Assembly (NCBI RefSeq): GCF_024102715.1
Contig: NZ_JAGFJM010000105.1
Location: 21,348 to 85,347, forward strand
Origin: Nitrosomonas communis
GTDB lineage: Bacteria; Pseudomonadota; Gammaproteobacteria; Burkholderiales; Nitrosomonadaceae
Direction: 5' to 3'
DNA: 64,000 nt
Numbering within the stretch: position 1 is the stretch's first letter; every line of letters begins with the position of its first letter. Below the pieces are notes generated by a model, which was given only the letters and a program-made list of their open reading frames with translations, ran no database searches and was not told the DNA's origin. Made by a program: the position numbers and the translations under genes. This document shows, piece after piece, positions 37,038 through 46,029 of this stretch.

Positions 37038-37772
37038 ATGACAAGCCTTGTATTCATCGAAACAGAAGCTCGCGAACTGGTCAAGCGATTATCCGTGTCG
37101 CGCTGCTGCGCTCTGCAAACCGCACTGGTTGATCTTTGTGAAGCACATTGGCGTGCTCTGCGTGGCGCACAACCGGTAACACCGCTGGCGCAAGCGCTGT
37201 GGTCAATCACTCCACCACTGGTTGATTTGTTCATCGATTTGTATGTCATTGCTGATATACGCTTGAACGATGTATTAGCTGGCTGCAATCTGGCGCAGGG
37301 ACTAGCGCTGGTGGTGCTGGCGGAAATTCAGCGTGGTAACGAAGCGGGCGTGCATCTCGCGCATGAACCCATGCAAGCGTTCGAAACACGATCACTACCC
37401 GCTTCATGGTTGAATCGTATCGCCGCCTTGCTGCGCGGCACACTCGACCTACCCCACCACCTACATCATTCCAAGCGACATGCGCCGTTGTGGAAAGCGT
37501 TGGCTGTGATTGCTTCACACACCAAACGCCTGGACTTGCCTGCAGTGCAGGCAGTGATTTGTTTACTCACGGCATCCTCCGGTCCATCCGCCGCCCCTGC
37601 CGATGCAGCATTGGAAAAACTGCGTCATGACGTGGAGGACGCTGGCATTCGTTTCCTGTACCGCGATGATGGTCTGATTCACTTTGAGCAACATCATCAT
37701 GCCCATAAACCTGTCCGCGCCAGACAATTGGGTGAGCTGTTACTGGAAATCAGGCAGCAGTGGTTAAGGTAA
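37038..37772 (+). CDS. protein of unknown function
   Basis: 244 residues, rich in Leu, Ala and His, mostly helical in appearance, without signal peptide or clear membrane span. His-rich spots at about 144-150 (LPHHLHHSKRH) and near the end (FEQHHHAH). No family recognised. Composition agrees with a real gene on this strand. Confidence 0.62.
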   Translation: MTSLVFIETEARELVKRLSVSRCCALQTALVDLCEAHWRALRGAQPVTPLAQALWSITPPLVDLFIDLYVIADIRLNDVLAGCNLAQGLALVVLAEIQRGNEAGVHLAHEPMQAFETRSLPASWLNRIAALLRGTLDLPHHLHHSKRHAPLWKALAVIASHTKRLDLPAVQAVICLLTASSGPSAAPADAALEKLRHDVEDAGIRFLYRDDGLIHFEQHHHAHKPVRARQLGELLLEIRQQWLR

Positions 37773-37820
37773 AAAAAGTGTCCCGTACGTCCACTGCTAC
37801 AATTTCTTCATACATTCTGC

Positions 37821-38327
37821 CTAGGTTAATACATTTAACCGGCACAATTGGTCTACTTTTCTTAATAGGGTGGGCATTCTATTCACGCCATGCATGGATA
37901 GAATAGACAGTTTTGCCGCAGAAAGCGCTTCACCCGCGCATGTGATATAAAGCGGTCTGTTGCTGCGCCCTCTAGTGATTGCATATGCTTGGCTAATGCC
38001 GGCGAATGGCTTCTTTGCCACACCAATCACCTTCACTTTGCCATGCAAGACATCATACAGATGCTTGCCCAGGCCGGGTTTTGAACTGCCATCTAAAAAA
38101 ACGTAACCGTCAACCACAATGCATGCTGGCTGCAAATGATGTTCACTCAACAGTTTGAGAATGCACGGGAGCTCCCGCTTATAAAACTGCCCCGGAATAT
38201 AGTCACCGGCATTCTCGATTTTGCTGAGATAAATATTGTCTGGCTTGGCATCAGCCCAGTTTTTGAAGGCGAGTCCTGCAACCGCACCATTGCAGTTATC
38301 GTATTGAACATCTACGGCTAATATCAA
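37821..38327 (-). CDS. short endonuclease V-like protein
   Basis: 168 residues against about 220 for E. coli Nfi. Core motifs are there: AVDVQY with the first Asp, IPGQFYKRELPCIL with Glu, CIVVDGYVFLD with the second Asp, then KPGLGKHLY and VIGVAKKPF. Endonuclease V cuts DNA or RNA at deoxyinosine or inosine. The N-terminal extension and the last His region of Nfi are absent, so this may be a separate subfamily. Confidence 0.8.
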   Translation of the reverse strand: MILAVDVQYDNCNGAVAGLAFKNWADAKPDNIYLSKIENAGDYIPGQFYKRELPCILKLLSEHHLQPACIVVDGYVFLDGSSKPGLGKHLYDVLHGKVKVIGVAKKPFAGISQAYAITRGRSNRPLYITCAGEALSAAKLSILSMHGVNRMPTLLRKVDQLCRLNVLT

Positions 38328-38348
38328 GAACAGCTCAATTCCTTTGAT

Positions 38349-39392
38349 TTATTCAGCCTTTAGCGTTTTAACGCGTGAATCCGCTGGATGTGGTTGGATC
38401 AATACCCGAACCGGTTTCGGACTGATACTGAATTTTATGGTGCTTCCCGCTTCGATATCGCGGTTACGGAAGTAGTCACCGTCTACCTGCAACGGATAGG
38501 ATGGTTCATGTAATGTGAGCGATATGTTCCTGCCTGCAAAATATTGCAAGGGAAGATCTGCTGGTTTGTGCTGCAGCATCCTTACTGTTTTGATGACCTC
38601 ATGCTGGCGCCGCGCCCCAGGCAAGAAACCGATGACTAACTCATCGACCGATGGACTGGCAGCAGGAACAAGCTGTAAATTTCTGGCATAAGCCGAACTG
38701 TTAGCCACAATGAGATAACCTGATGCATGGTCAATAACCGTTTGTTCATCAACGGAAACCGACACGGTAGGATGAAATAAAGAAACCAAGGCGCTTAACC
38801 CGCACCATACATAAGTCGAGTCACTGATCGGACCTTTCCGTTTGCCAATCCGCTTGACTGTCAGTGAATCAAATCCCATCGAGGCCATAATGAAAAAAGG
38901 TTTCTCTCCGTGAATGCCGTGACCGCTGATCAGGCCATAAAATTGCTCCAGGTATTTTCCGCAGGCTATCGCCTGGAGCAAATCCTCTGCATTCGCACTC
39001 ATTCCATACAAATGTGCAAATAACGATTCATTTCCACCGGGAACCACATAAACGGGCGTACCCGTCCTGCCAAGCAAAGGAAGCAGTTTTCTAACTGTTC
39101 CATCACCCCCGACCACCACTACCAGATCACAAGCAGCAATATCATCCGCGATACGCATATACGATTTCATTTTTTTCTCGGATTTGCAGACTTCCACAAC
39201 AATGCCATGATCAGCCAGAGATTTTCCCAGCTCATCGGCTGTTGTTTCCGTATTTCCCGCGCTAGAGATCGGATTGAAAATGATCAATGCTTTTTGAGGT
39301 GAGGGAACAGCTAGCGGTGTCCCATTTTGTTGAAATGAATAATTTTCCAAGGAGAATACTAATTGTCTGTTTGGCCCAAAAACCTGCGTCAT
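38349..39392 (-). CDS. diacylglycerol/sphingosine kinase-like protein
   Basis: 347 residues. Catalytic-domain motifs ALIIFNPISSAGNTE and VVVVGGDGTVRKLLPLLG are present, and VVPGGNESLFAHLYGM takes the place of the usual GT-NDFAR. The C-terminal half contains a beta domain with LQVDGDYF near the end. The altered nucleotide loop suggests a changed substrate or reduced kinase activity. It follows the P-type ATPase gene on the same strand by 162 bases. Confidence 0.84.
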   Translation of the reverse strand: MTQVFGPNRQLVFSLENYSFQQNGTPLAVPSPQKALIIFNPISSAGNTETTADELGKSLADHGIVVEVCKSEKKMKSYMRIADDIAACDLVVVVGGDGTVRKLLPLLGRTGTPVYVVPGGNESLFAHLYGMSANAEDLLQAIACGKYLEQFYGLISGHGIHGEKPFFIMASMGFDSLTVKRIGKRKGPISDSTYVWCGLSALVSLFHPTVSVSVDEQTVIDHASGYLIVANSSAYARNLQLVPAASPSVDELVIGFLPGARRQHEVIKTVRMLQHKPADLPLQYFAGRNISLTLHEPSYPLQVDGDYFRNRDIEAGSTIKFSISPKPVRVLIQPHPADSRVKTLKAE

Positions 39393-39554
39393 TTAATCAG
39401 CGTGCCGGAAGTGATAACAGTTGCTTTGTTTCATTGTGTCATAGCCAATGTATTCACACCGGCGCATAGTAATAAATATAAACAACTTTTTTTACAAAAT
39501 GATGTATCGCGTTTTAGCCATCAGCGTGTCACTATCACCACTTCGGGCAAAATA

Positions 39555-42263
39555 TCACAAGCGGGCAAGCTGATAACGTGCAATCAGATACTTCTCAATT
39601 TCAACCGCTAGAAAAATGACTACACCAAACAATATTATTTTAATCCAGGCCGTCGTATCAATTGCAGCCGTGCCAAACAATTGCTGCATCAACGGGCTAT
39701 AAGTAAATAAAAGCTGAATCACTACCAGGATGCTCACAGCAAGCAGCACATAAGAACTCCCCAGTAATCCTTTGCAGGACAATGCAGGTGACAGCAGATA
39801 GCGGCAGTTGAATAAATACCAGATTTCCCCCATCACCAGCGCATTGACTGCGATCGTCCGGCAAGTTTCAATGCTGCCGCCCTGTGCCTGCTGCCATAAA
39901 AACAACCCAAGCGCACCGCTGGTAAGCAGCAGTGATACAAACGCAATGCGCCACAACATGAATCTTGACAGGATGGGCTCACCTGGATCGCGCGGCGGCC
40001 GCTGCATGATGCCTGGCTCTGCCTTCTCGAATGCAAGTGATATTGAAAGCGTGACCGCAGTCACCATATTGATCCACAAAATCTGCACGGGGGAAATTGG
40101 CAGCGTTATGCCCAGCAGAATGGCGATAACCAGCATGCCAGCTTCAGCCACACTGGTTGGCATGATATAAATAATCGTTTTTCTGATGTTATCGTAAACC
40201 GTGCGGCCTTCTTCCACTGCATGCGCAATCGAAACAAAATTATCATCCGTAATCACCATTTTAGCGGCTTCCTTGGCTACTTCAGTGCCCTTCTTACCCA
40301 TGGCTACACCGATATCCGCGCGTTTCAGCGCAGGCGCATCATTCACCCCATCGCCGGTCATGGCGACGACTTCATCATTGGCCTGCAACGCTTGCACCAA
40401 TCGCAGTTTGTGCTCCGGGCTGGCGCGGGCAAATATATCCGTTTGTGTAACTTCCTTGCGCAATTGCGCGTCATCCATTCGATCCAGATCAATTCCGCTC
40501 AGCGCCGTCTGACCATCACCGATGCCGAGTTGCTTGCCAATCGCACGCGCTGTGGCAATATGATCACCGGTAATCATTTTGACGCGTATACCAGCAGATC
40601 GGCAGCGTTGTACCGCTTCGATCGCTTCTTCCTTGGGTGGATCGATGATGCCGACTAAACCCAGCAAGGTAAAATTGGTACGAACATGATTGAAATTCAA
40701 CGTTGTCTGACCGCCTTCAGCAGCCTTGACCGCAATGGCAAGTATCCGCTGTCCCGAAGCAGCCGCTTCCTGCATTTTCGCCTGCCAGTAACTGTTATCC
40801 AGAGGACGGTCGGTACCTATACTGCGCTCACTAACGCAAATAGCCAATACTTCCTCAGGTGCTCCTTTAAGATAAATATAGCCATTACCGGTGTGATCAT
40901 GATGTAAAGTCGCCATGAAGCGATGTTCGGATTCAAACGGAATGGCATCGGTGCGCGGCAGTGATTCCTGTTCCAACTGCGGATCTAGTCCTGCTTTCAA
41001 GGCGAGCGTAATCAATGCACCTTCAGTAGGGTCTCCCTCGATTGTCCAGTTATCCGCATGCTCACGTAATTGCGCATCATTACATAACAATCCGGCGCGA
41101 AAAAGATCAAGTATCTCTGCATGCTCATTCATGAGAAACTCATTGTCTTGCAAACTGAATCCGCCAACGGGTGCATAGCCTACGCCACTTACTTCCAGTT
41201 GGTAATCCGCCATGATGACGCGCTGCACAGTCATCTCGTTACGCGTCAATGTCCCTGTTTTGTCAGTGCAAATTACCGTAACCGCACCCAGGGTTTCCAC
41301 TGCTGGCAAACGGCGGATAATGGCATGCCGTCTGGCCATCATTTGCACACCCAAAGCCAGGGTGATGGTCATGATGGCTGGCAGCCCTTCCGGGATAGCC
41401 GCGACAGCAATGCTGACAGCGGCCAGAAACATCTCATCCAGACTATAATCACCAAGCAGCAAACCATATAACAGCATGCACACAGACAAAGCGATGATCG
41501 CCCAGGTCAACCAATGACCAAATGTTGCTACCTGTCTCAGCAGGGGCGTTTCAATGGTATCGACAGATTCGAGCATGGTGCTGATGCGTCCTATTTCGGT
41601 CTGATCACTCGTCGCCACCACAACCCCTGTTCCCTGGCCATAGACCACCAAAGTGCTCGAATAGGCCATGCTCAAGCGATCCCCGATGGTTACCTGCGAC
41701 GGCACTGCTTCGATTTTCTTCTCTACTGCCTCGGATTCTCCAGTCAAGGCAGCTTCTTCAATACGCAAACTTTTGACGTTGAGCAAACGCAGATCGGCGG
41801 GCACCTTATGCCCGGATTGCAGCAACACAATATCGCCCGGCACCAATTCTTCTGCCGGGATTTGCAGGCGTTTACCATCACGCACAACAATGGCATCCAG
41901 CGAAAGCATACGCCGTATGGCGTTCAATGCTTTTTCCGCTTTACCTTCCTGGATAAAACCGATCAGTGCATTAATCACGACCACTCCCATGATCACCGCC
42001 GTATCAATCCAGTGACCCAGCAAGCCAGTAATTACCGCAGAAATTAATAACACATAAATCAGCACATTATGAAATTGCAGCAGGAATCGCACCCAAGCAC
42101 TGCGTTGTTGGGGCGGTTTCAGCCGGTTAGGTCCATACTGTTTAAGCCGCTGCTCTGCTTCGGCCTGAGAAAGACCATTCTGGCTGGATTGAAGAATAGC
42201 TATGACGTCGTTTTCTGATTGACTGTGCCAAGCAATCTCTGAATTACGTTCGGAAGTTTCCAA
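39555..42263 (-). CDS. P-type cation-transporting ATPase
   Basis: 902 residues from TTG 42263, with GGGAGGG well placed upstream. All domains are there: actuator with ALTGESEAV, PEGLP in membrane segment 4, DKTGTLT phosphorylation site, MTGDGVNDAPALKRADIGVA hinge and a four-helix C-terminal cation ATPase domain. No metal-binding CXXC at the N-terminus, so calcium or another light cation is more likely than copper. No cytosolic partner gene. Confidence 0.92.
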   Translation of the reverse strand: METSERNSEIAWHSQSENDVIAILQSSQNGLSQAEAEQRLKQYGPNRLKPPQQRSAWVRFLLQFHNVLIYVLLISAVITGLLGHWIDTAVIMGVVVINALIGFIQEGKAEKALNAIRRMLSLDAIVVRDGKRLQIPAEELVPGDIVLLQSGHKVPADLRLLNVKSLRIEEAALTGESEAVEKKIEAVPSQVTIGDRLSMAYSSTLVVYGQGTGVVVATSDQTEIGRISTMLESVDTIETPLLRQVATFGHWLTWAIIALSVCMLLYGLLLGDYSLDEMFLAAVSIAVAAIPEGLPAIMTITLALGVQMMARRHAIIRRLPAVETLGAVTVICTDKTGTLTRNEMTVQRVIMADYQLEVSGVGYAPVGGFSLQDNEFLMNEHAEILDLFRAGLLCNDAQLREHADNWTIEGDPTEGALITLALKAGLDPQLEQESLPRTDAIPFESEHRFMATLHHDHTGNGYIYLKGAPEEVLAICVSERSIGTDRPLDNSYWQAKMQEAAASGQRILAIAVKAAEGGQTTLNFNHVRTNFTLLGLVGIIDPPKEEAIEAVQRCRSAGIRVKMITGDHIATARAIGKQLGIGDGQTALSGIDLDRMDDAQLRKEVTQTDIFARASPEHKLRLVQALQANDEVVAMTGDGVNDAPALKRADIGVAMGKKGTEVAKEAAKMVITDDNFVSIAHAVEEGRTVYDNIRKTIIYIMPTSVAEAGMLVIAILLGITLPISPVQILWINMVTAVTLSISLAFEKAEPGIMQRPPRDPGEPILSRFMLWRIAFVSLLLTSGALGLFLWQQAQGGSIETCRTIAVNALVMGEIWYLFNCRYLLSPALSCKGLLGSSYVLLAVSILVVIQLLFTYSPLMQQLFGTAAIDTTAWIKIILFGVVIFLAVEIEKYLIARYQLARL

Positions 42264-42343
42264 TTTTTCCCTCCCACCTTTAATTTGCCTTTCGGTATGT
42301 GCTACCTTAAACAGGTATCTACTCTAAACCATTATACGAAGTC

Positions 42344-42871
42344 ATGAAGAATACGACACTTTACATCATTGTTTGGTTGCTGATATCGCATACCAGTATT
42401 ATCTATGCCACTAAGCAGGCACCTTTTGGCAATCAGATTAAAGCAGTGACCAATTACAATCGTGCCACTACACAAGTCGCGACTGGAGGCAAATTGGACC
42501 AAGGAGGGGTTGAGGAGCTTGCTGAACAAGGCTTCAAAATGATTATTGATCTACGCACCGAGGCTGAAGGCACCCTGGCAGAGAAACAAGCGGTTGAAAC
42601 AGCCGGTATGCGTTATATCAATATCCCGGTGACCAGCGCTGGCATAAACGACGAACAACTGGCCGCTTTTACCAGCGTGATTGAGCAAGCTGCCATACCA
42701 GTGTTACTTCACTGCGCCTCAGGCAATCGCGCTGGTGCGATGTGGGCGGCTTACCGCCTGAGTAAAGGAATAACGCCAGATATTGCTTTTGAGGAGGGCC
42801 GTACCGCGGGGATGCAATCCAATATGGAAGAAAAAATCAAAGCCATCTGTCGTACGAAAAATATGTGCTGA
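42344..42871 (+). CDS. exported DSP-type phosphatase
   Basis: 175 residues: a signal peptide (about 1-20), then a dual-specificity phosphatase-like domain of the kind fused to beta-lactamase-like hydrolases. MIIDLRTEAEG and the P-loop HCASGNRAGAMW (Cys-X5-Arg) are intact. Target unknown; a periplasmic site is inferred from the leader. It is convergent with DUF2254 (3-base gap) and divergent from the ATPase. Confidence 0.85.
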   Translation: MKNTTLYIIVWLLISHTSIIYATKQAPFGNQIKAVTNYNRATTQVATGGKLDQGGVEELAEQGFKMIIDLRTEAEGTLAEKQAVETAGMRYINIPVTSAGINDEQLAAFTSVIEQAAIPVLLHCASGNRAGAMWAAYRLSKGITPDIAFEEGRTAGMQSNMEEKIKAICRTKNMC

Positions 42872-42874
42872 CAA

Positions 42875-44203
42875 TCAATCAAATGGAGCACCTTGTTTAT
42901 CATCATCTGTTTCCATCTGAATAGTATGCTCTGCCACTCTCCGGACAGCTTCAATTTCCTCAGGTAGCTTCAATGCCAACTCGGCATATCGAAGTGCAAG
43001 CCTCGCATGCGCAATTGCAGCCTGCCTCATTTGTTTATGCTCAAGCGACACCAGAGAATGGAAAGCTTTTTGCAGTCGAATCGCCACCTCCAGTGCAGAT
43101 GCACCATCTCGAGAAATCGCATTAAAAGCATCATCAAACATGTCGTCCAGCGAAATTTCAGGTATTGCAACGCGATCAAACTCGACCGAATGCTCACCTG
43201 CTGCGTCATACGACCTTGTCCAGAGGACGAAAAGCCTTACCAAAGTACCAATGACATCAATGGCAGTTCCCGGATCATTGACAGCTGGCGACAAGGCGCG
43301 ACTTGCTATTTCTGAAAGTACGACCAGACCAAAGCGGGGATCTTCATCAAATGTTCTTTCACCCCCGATCATGAAGGCCCCGCCGATATCGTCAAGAACA
43401 GTTTCTGCTTCGGAAAAATTAGGCGCTTCAACATATGCAAGTGGTTGATCTGGAGCAGAAAAAGTACCTGGAAGAGCACACACAACGATATTTCCCTCAA
43501 ATTGTTCCGCGAGAATTTGCAGTCTTGCAACATCAATACGCTGTACATAACCAACTTCCTTCGAATAAACAGCCACGCCTTGACCATCCGTTTTCACCTC
43601 CTTTGCAGCTCCAAACGTAGGAAACCGAGCACGAATCGTCAGTGCATCACGCGCGGCTGCTTCAACCTTATCAACCGTCGTTCCTAGTCTACCTAGTCTT
43701 GCAATCCGGTCCACCCACCGCACAAAGGTAAAAATCACCATCGCGAACACGATCATTGTGATTAGGAAAAGAACAAATCGGCCGGGTTTATCGTAAATAC
43801 CATTGAGCAGCGCAACCAAGCCTATGATGCTAAAAATAAAAGCACCAATAAATACTGATAACGAATTCTGCGAGACATCATCGGCAATAACGAGAAAGAA
43901 TGAACGCGGGGTCGCAGCACTGCTCGCGGATGCATACGCTGACAACATTGCACCCACTGCGAAAACGGCTATGACGAGCATGCTTGTAGATACGATGGAG
44001 AGCAAGGTTTCTATGGATTTTGCACTAATATCGGGAACGGATTGGCCGAAATCGAAACGATCTGCCAGGGCTGCTAAAAATGCGACGATAATTGACAGGA
44101 GACAAATAACGAGCGGTTTAACCCACAAGTGCTCACGGATTCGGTTCAGATAAAACCTGACACGACTGCGTAAAGTTAAGCTAATCCTTGATGCCTGGCT
44201 CAT
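42875..44203 (-). CDS. DUF2254 membrane protein
   Basis: 442 residues with four N-terminal membrane segments (about 30-160) and a long soluble part containing SPAVNDPGTAIDVIGTLVRL, characteristic of DUF2254. Function unknown; the layout resembles a channel or sensor with a cytosolic domain. Stands alone on its transcript. Confidence 0.9.
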   Translation of the reverse strand: MSQASRISLTLRSRVRFYLNRIREHLWVKPLVICLLSIIVAFLAALADRFDFGQSVPDISAKSIETLLSIVSTSMLVIAVFAVGAMLSAYASASSAATPRSFFLVIADDVSQNSLSVFIGAFIFSIIGLVALLNGIYDKPGRFVLFLITMIVFAMVIFTFVRWVDRIARLGRLGTTVDKVEAAARDALTIRARFPTFGAAKEVKTDGQGVAVYSKEVGYVQRIDVARLQILAEQFEGNIVVCALPGTFSAPDQPLAYVEAPNFSEAETVLDDIGGAFMIGGERTFDEDPRFGLVVLSEIASRALSPAVNDPGTAIDVIGTLVRLFVLWTRSYDAAGEHSVEFDRVAIPEISLDDMFDDAFNAISRDGASALEVAIRLQKAFHSLVSLEHKQMRQAAIAHARLALRYAELALKLPEEIEAVRRVAEHTIQMETDDDKQGAPFD

Positions 44204-44344
44204 AACATAATCCCTAACATTCGCCGTAACTGGCGTGTAAAAGCAAAGCGAAGCGGCACTTATGTACCGAGTTGAGACATTGAATAAATTACAATCTAAA
44301 TTAAAAAAGAAACGTAAGCTAAGGCAGCACGTTAATGCGTTAAT

Positions 44345-44372
44345 GAAAAAGGGCGCCAGAAATAGCGCCCTT
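44345..44372 (-). terminator. intrinsic terminator after the SulP gene
   Basis: On the minus strand AAGGGCGC, an 8-base loop and GCGCCCTT are followed by TTTC, about 30 bases past the stop. It closes the dabA-dabB-sulP unit. Confidence 0.88.
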
Positions 44373-44400
44373 CAAGTTTGATTAAATGCAGTGACTCAAT

Positions 44401-45990
44401 TTAATCTTTTCGTACTTTTCTACCCGACAGCGGATGACTGGAGAATGGCTCAAATCGTTCAAAGCCTCTGACATCGACAACACCACCACCGCGCGTATAT
44501 TCATCTTCAAAATGATCTAGAAACTCCATAAAGGTATGGTCAACCAGATTTGCATTCTGAAAATCGATCACGACTTCCTTGCCAGGTTCAAACTGATTAA
44601 ATACTTTTTTAAAGCCTATCAAATTAGAGAATATCGCTGAATCACGAATTGTTAGGAAATATTTGCCTTCCTCGTTCTTTAGCTCATATCTGGCTGAAAA
44701 AAGATTGCTCAATTTTGCGCCATTGATAATATGAAAGAGAAATTTGACAAGAATACCGGAAGCGACGCCCATAAGCAGATCAGTCGCAACTGTCACGCCA
44801 ATGGTGATTACAAAGATTGTCAGTTGCTCGCTACCAATTTTATAGGTTTTAAAGAATTCATGCGGATGTGCGAGGCGCCAGCCGACAAATACCAGCATCG
44901 CAGCCAATGCCGCATTTGGAATCATCTCAATGACTGGAATCAATAGTAACATCGATATAAACAGGAAGAAGCCATGGAAGAAATTTGCCCAGCGTGTTCT
45001 CGCACCAAAACCGATGTTAGCAGAGCTACGAGCAACCTCCGATATGGCTGGAGAACCGCCCAGTACAGCAGCAAGTGTGTTGCCTGCGCCTACTGCAATC
45101 AGATCCTTGTTGAAATGAGATTGCCGTTTCCATGGATCCATATTATCAATCGCCTTGACTGTCAGGCAGGACTCAAGACTTCCAATAATCAAGAACATCA
45201 AAACATATTTCCAGAAAATAACGGTACCAATACCTGAGAAATCCGCATTGAAGCCAAGTACTTCCCAGAAATCACCAATCTGAACAAGCGCATGCGCCCC
45301 TTGCGTTGTCTTGTAATCAAAAAATATCGTTGCGGGTATTGCTATTAACAATACGAGCATTGGTGCCGGAATTTTTTTGGCTATCGGATTCTTTATTTTT
45401 GGCATAATTAACATAAGCGCAAGGCTGATTAATCCAACCACCGCGATAGGCCAGTTAGCGTTCATAACTGAATTTGGCAACGCAGCATAGAGAGCAACAG
45501 GATTCATACCCTTCAAATCTGCCGGATCAATACCCAGCATGATATGCGCTTGCTTGGAAATAATGATCAGCCCGATCGCAGCCAACATTCCATGGACAGC
45601 CGAGTGTGGAAAGAAATCACTCAATGACCCCGCTTTCAGAAAGCCTATAACAACCTGAAGAACTCCGGCAACGACCATCACGCCCAATGCCATACGCCAG
45701 CCTTCTATTCCACCACCAAACGCCAATACACATCCAGCAACAATGGTAATCAGCCCGGCTGCAGGTCCCTTAATGGTTAGAGCAGAACCAGCAAAGAAAG
45801 CAACCAGCAGGCCACCTATCATGGCAGTCAGCACGCCCATTGCAGGCGGAAATTCTCCTGCTTTAGCAATTCCTAAACTAAGCGGTAATGCCAGCAGGAA
45901 AACAAAAAAACCAGCCATGAAATCATGTTTAAAATTCTCTTTTAATCCAGCTAATCCATCCTTTGGAACTACGTGTTGTGATGAGTCCAT
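44401..45990 (-). CDS. SulP family anion transporter with STAS domain
   Basis: 529 residues: ten or more membrane segments, SulP motif blocks (GIAKAGEFPPAMGVLTAMIGG, FAGSALTIKGPAAGLI) and a C-terminal STAS domain (VVIDFQNANLVDHTFMEFLD). AGGAG precedes the ATG. SulP members include the bicarbonate carrier BicA; the position right after dabA-dabB (39 bases) makes bicarbonate a better guess than sulfate, but this is inference. Confidence 0.92.
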   Translation of the reverse strand: MDSSQHVVPKDGLAGLKENFKHDFMAGFFVFLLALPLSLGIAKAGEFPPAMGVLTAMIGGLLVAFFAGSALTIKGPAAGLITIVAGCVLAFGGGIEGWRMALGVMVVAGVLQVVIGFLKAGSLSDFFPHSAVHGMLAAIGLIIISKQAHIMLGIDPADLKGMNPVALYAALPNSVMNANWPIAVVGLISLALMLIMPKIKNPIAKKIPAPMLVLLIAIPATIFFDYKTTQGAHALVQIGDFWEVLGFNADFSGIGTVIFWKYVLMFLIIGSLESCLTVKAIDNMDPWKRQSHFNKDLIAVGAGNTLAAVLGGSPAISEVARSSANIGFGARTRWANFFHGFFLFISMLLLIPVIEMIPNAALAAMLVFVGWRLAHPHEFFKTYKIGSEQLTIFVITIGVTVATDLLMGVASGILVKFLFHIINGAKLSNLFSARYELKNEEGKYFLTIRDSAIFSNLIGFKKVFNQFEPGKEVVIDFQNANLVDHTFMEFLDHFEDEYTRGGGVVDVRGFERFEPFSSHPLSGRKVRKD

Positions 45991-46029
45991 CTACATCTCC
46001 TGTTATGTTGTTATAAAAGACACAGTTTG

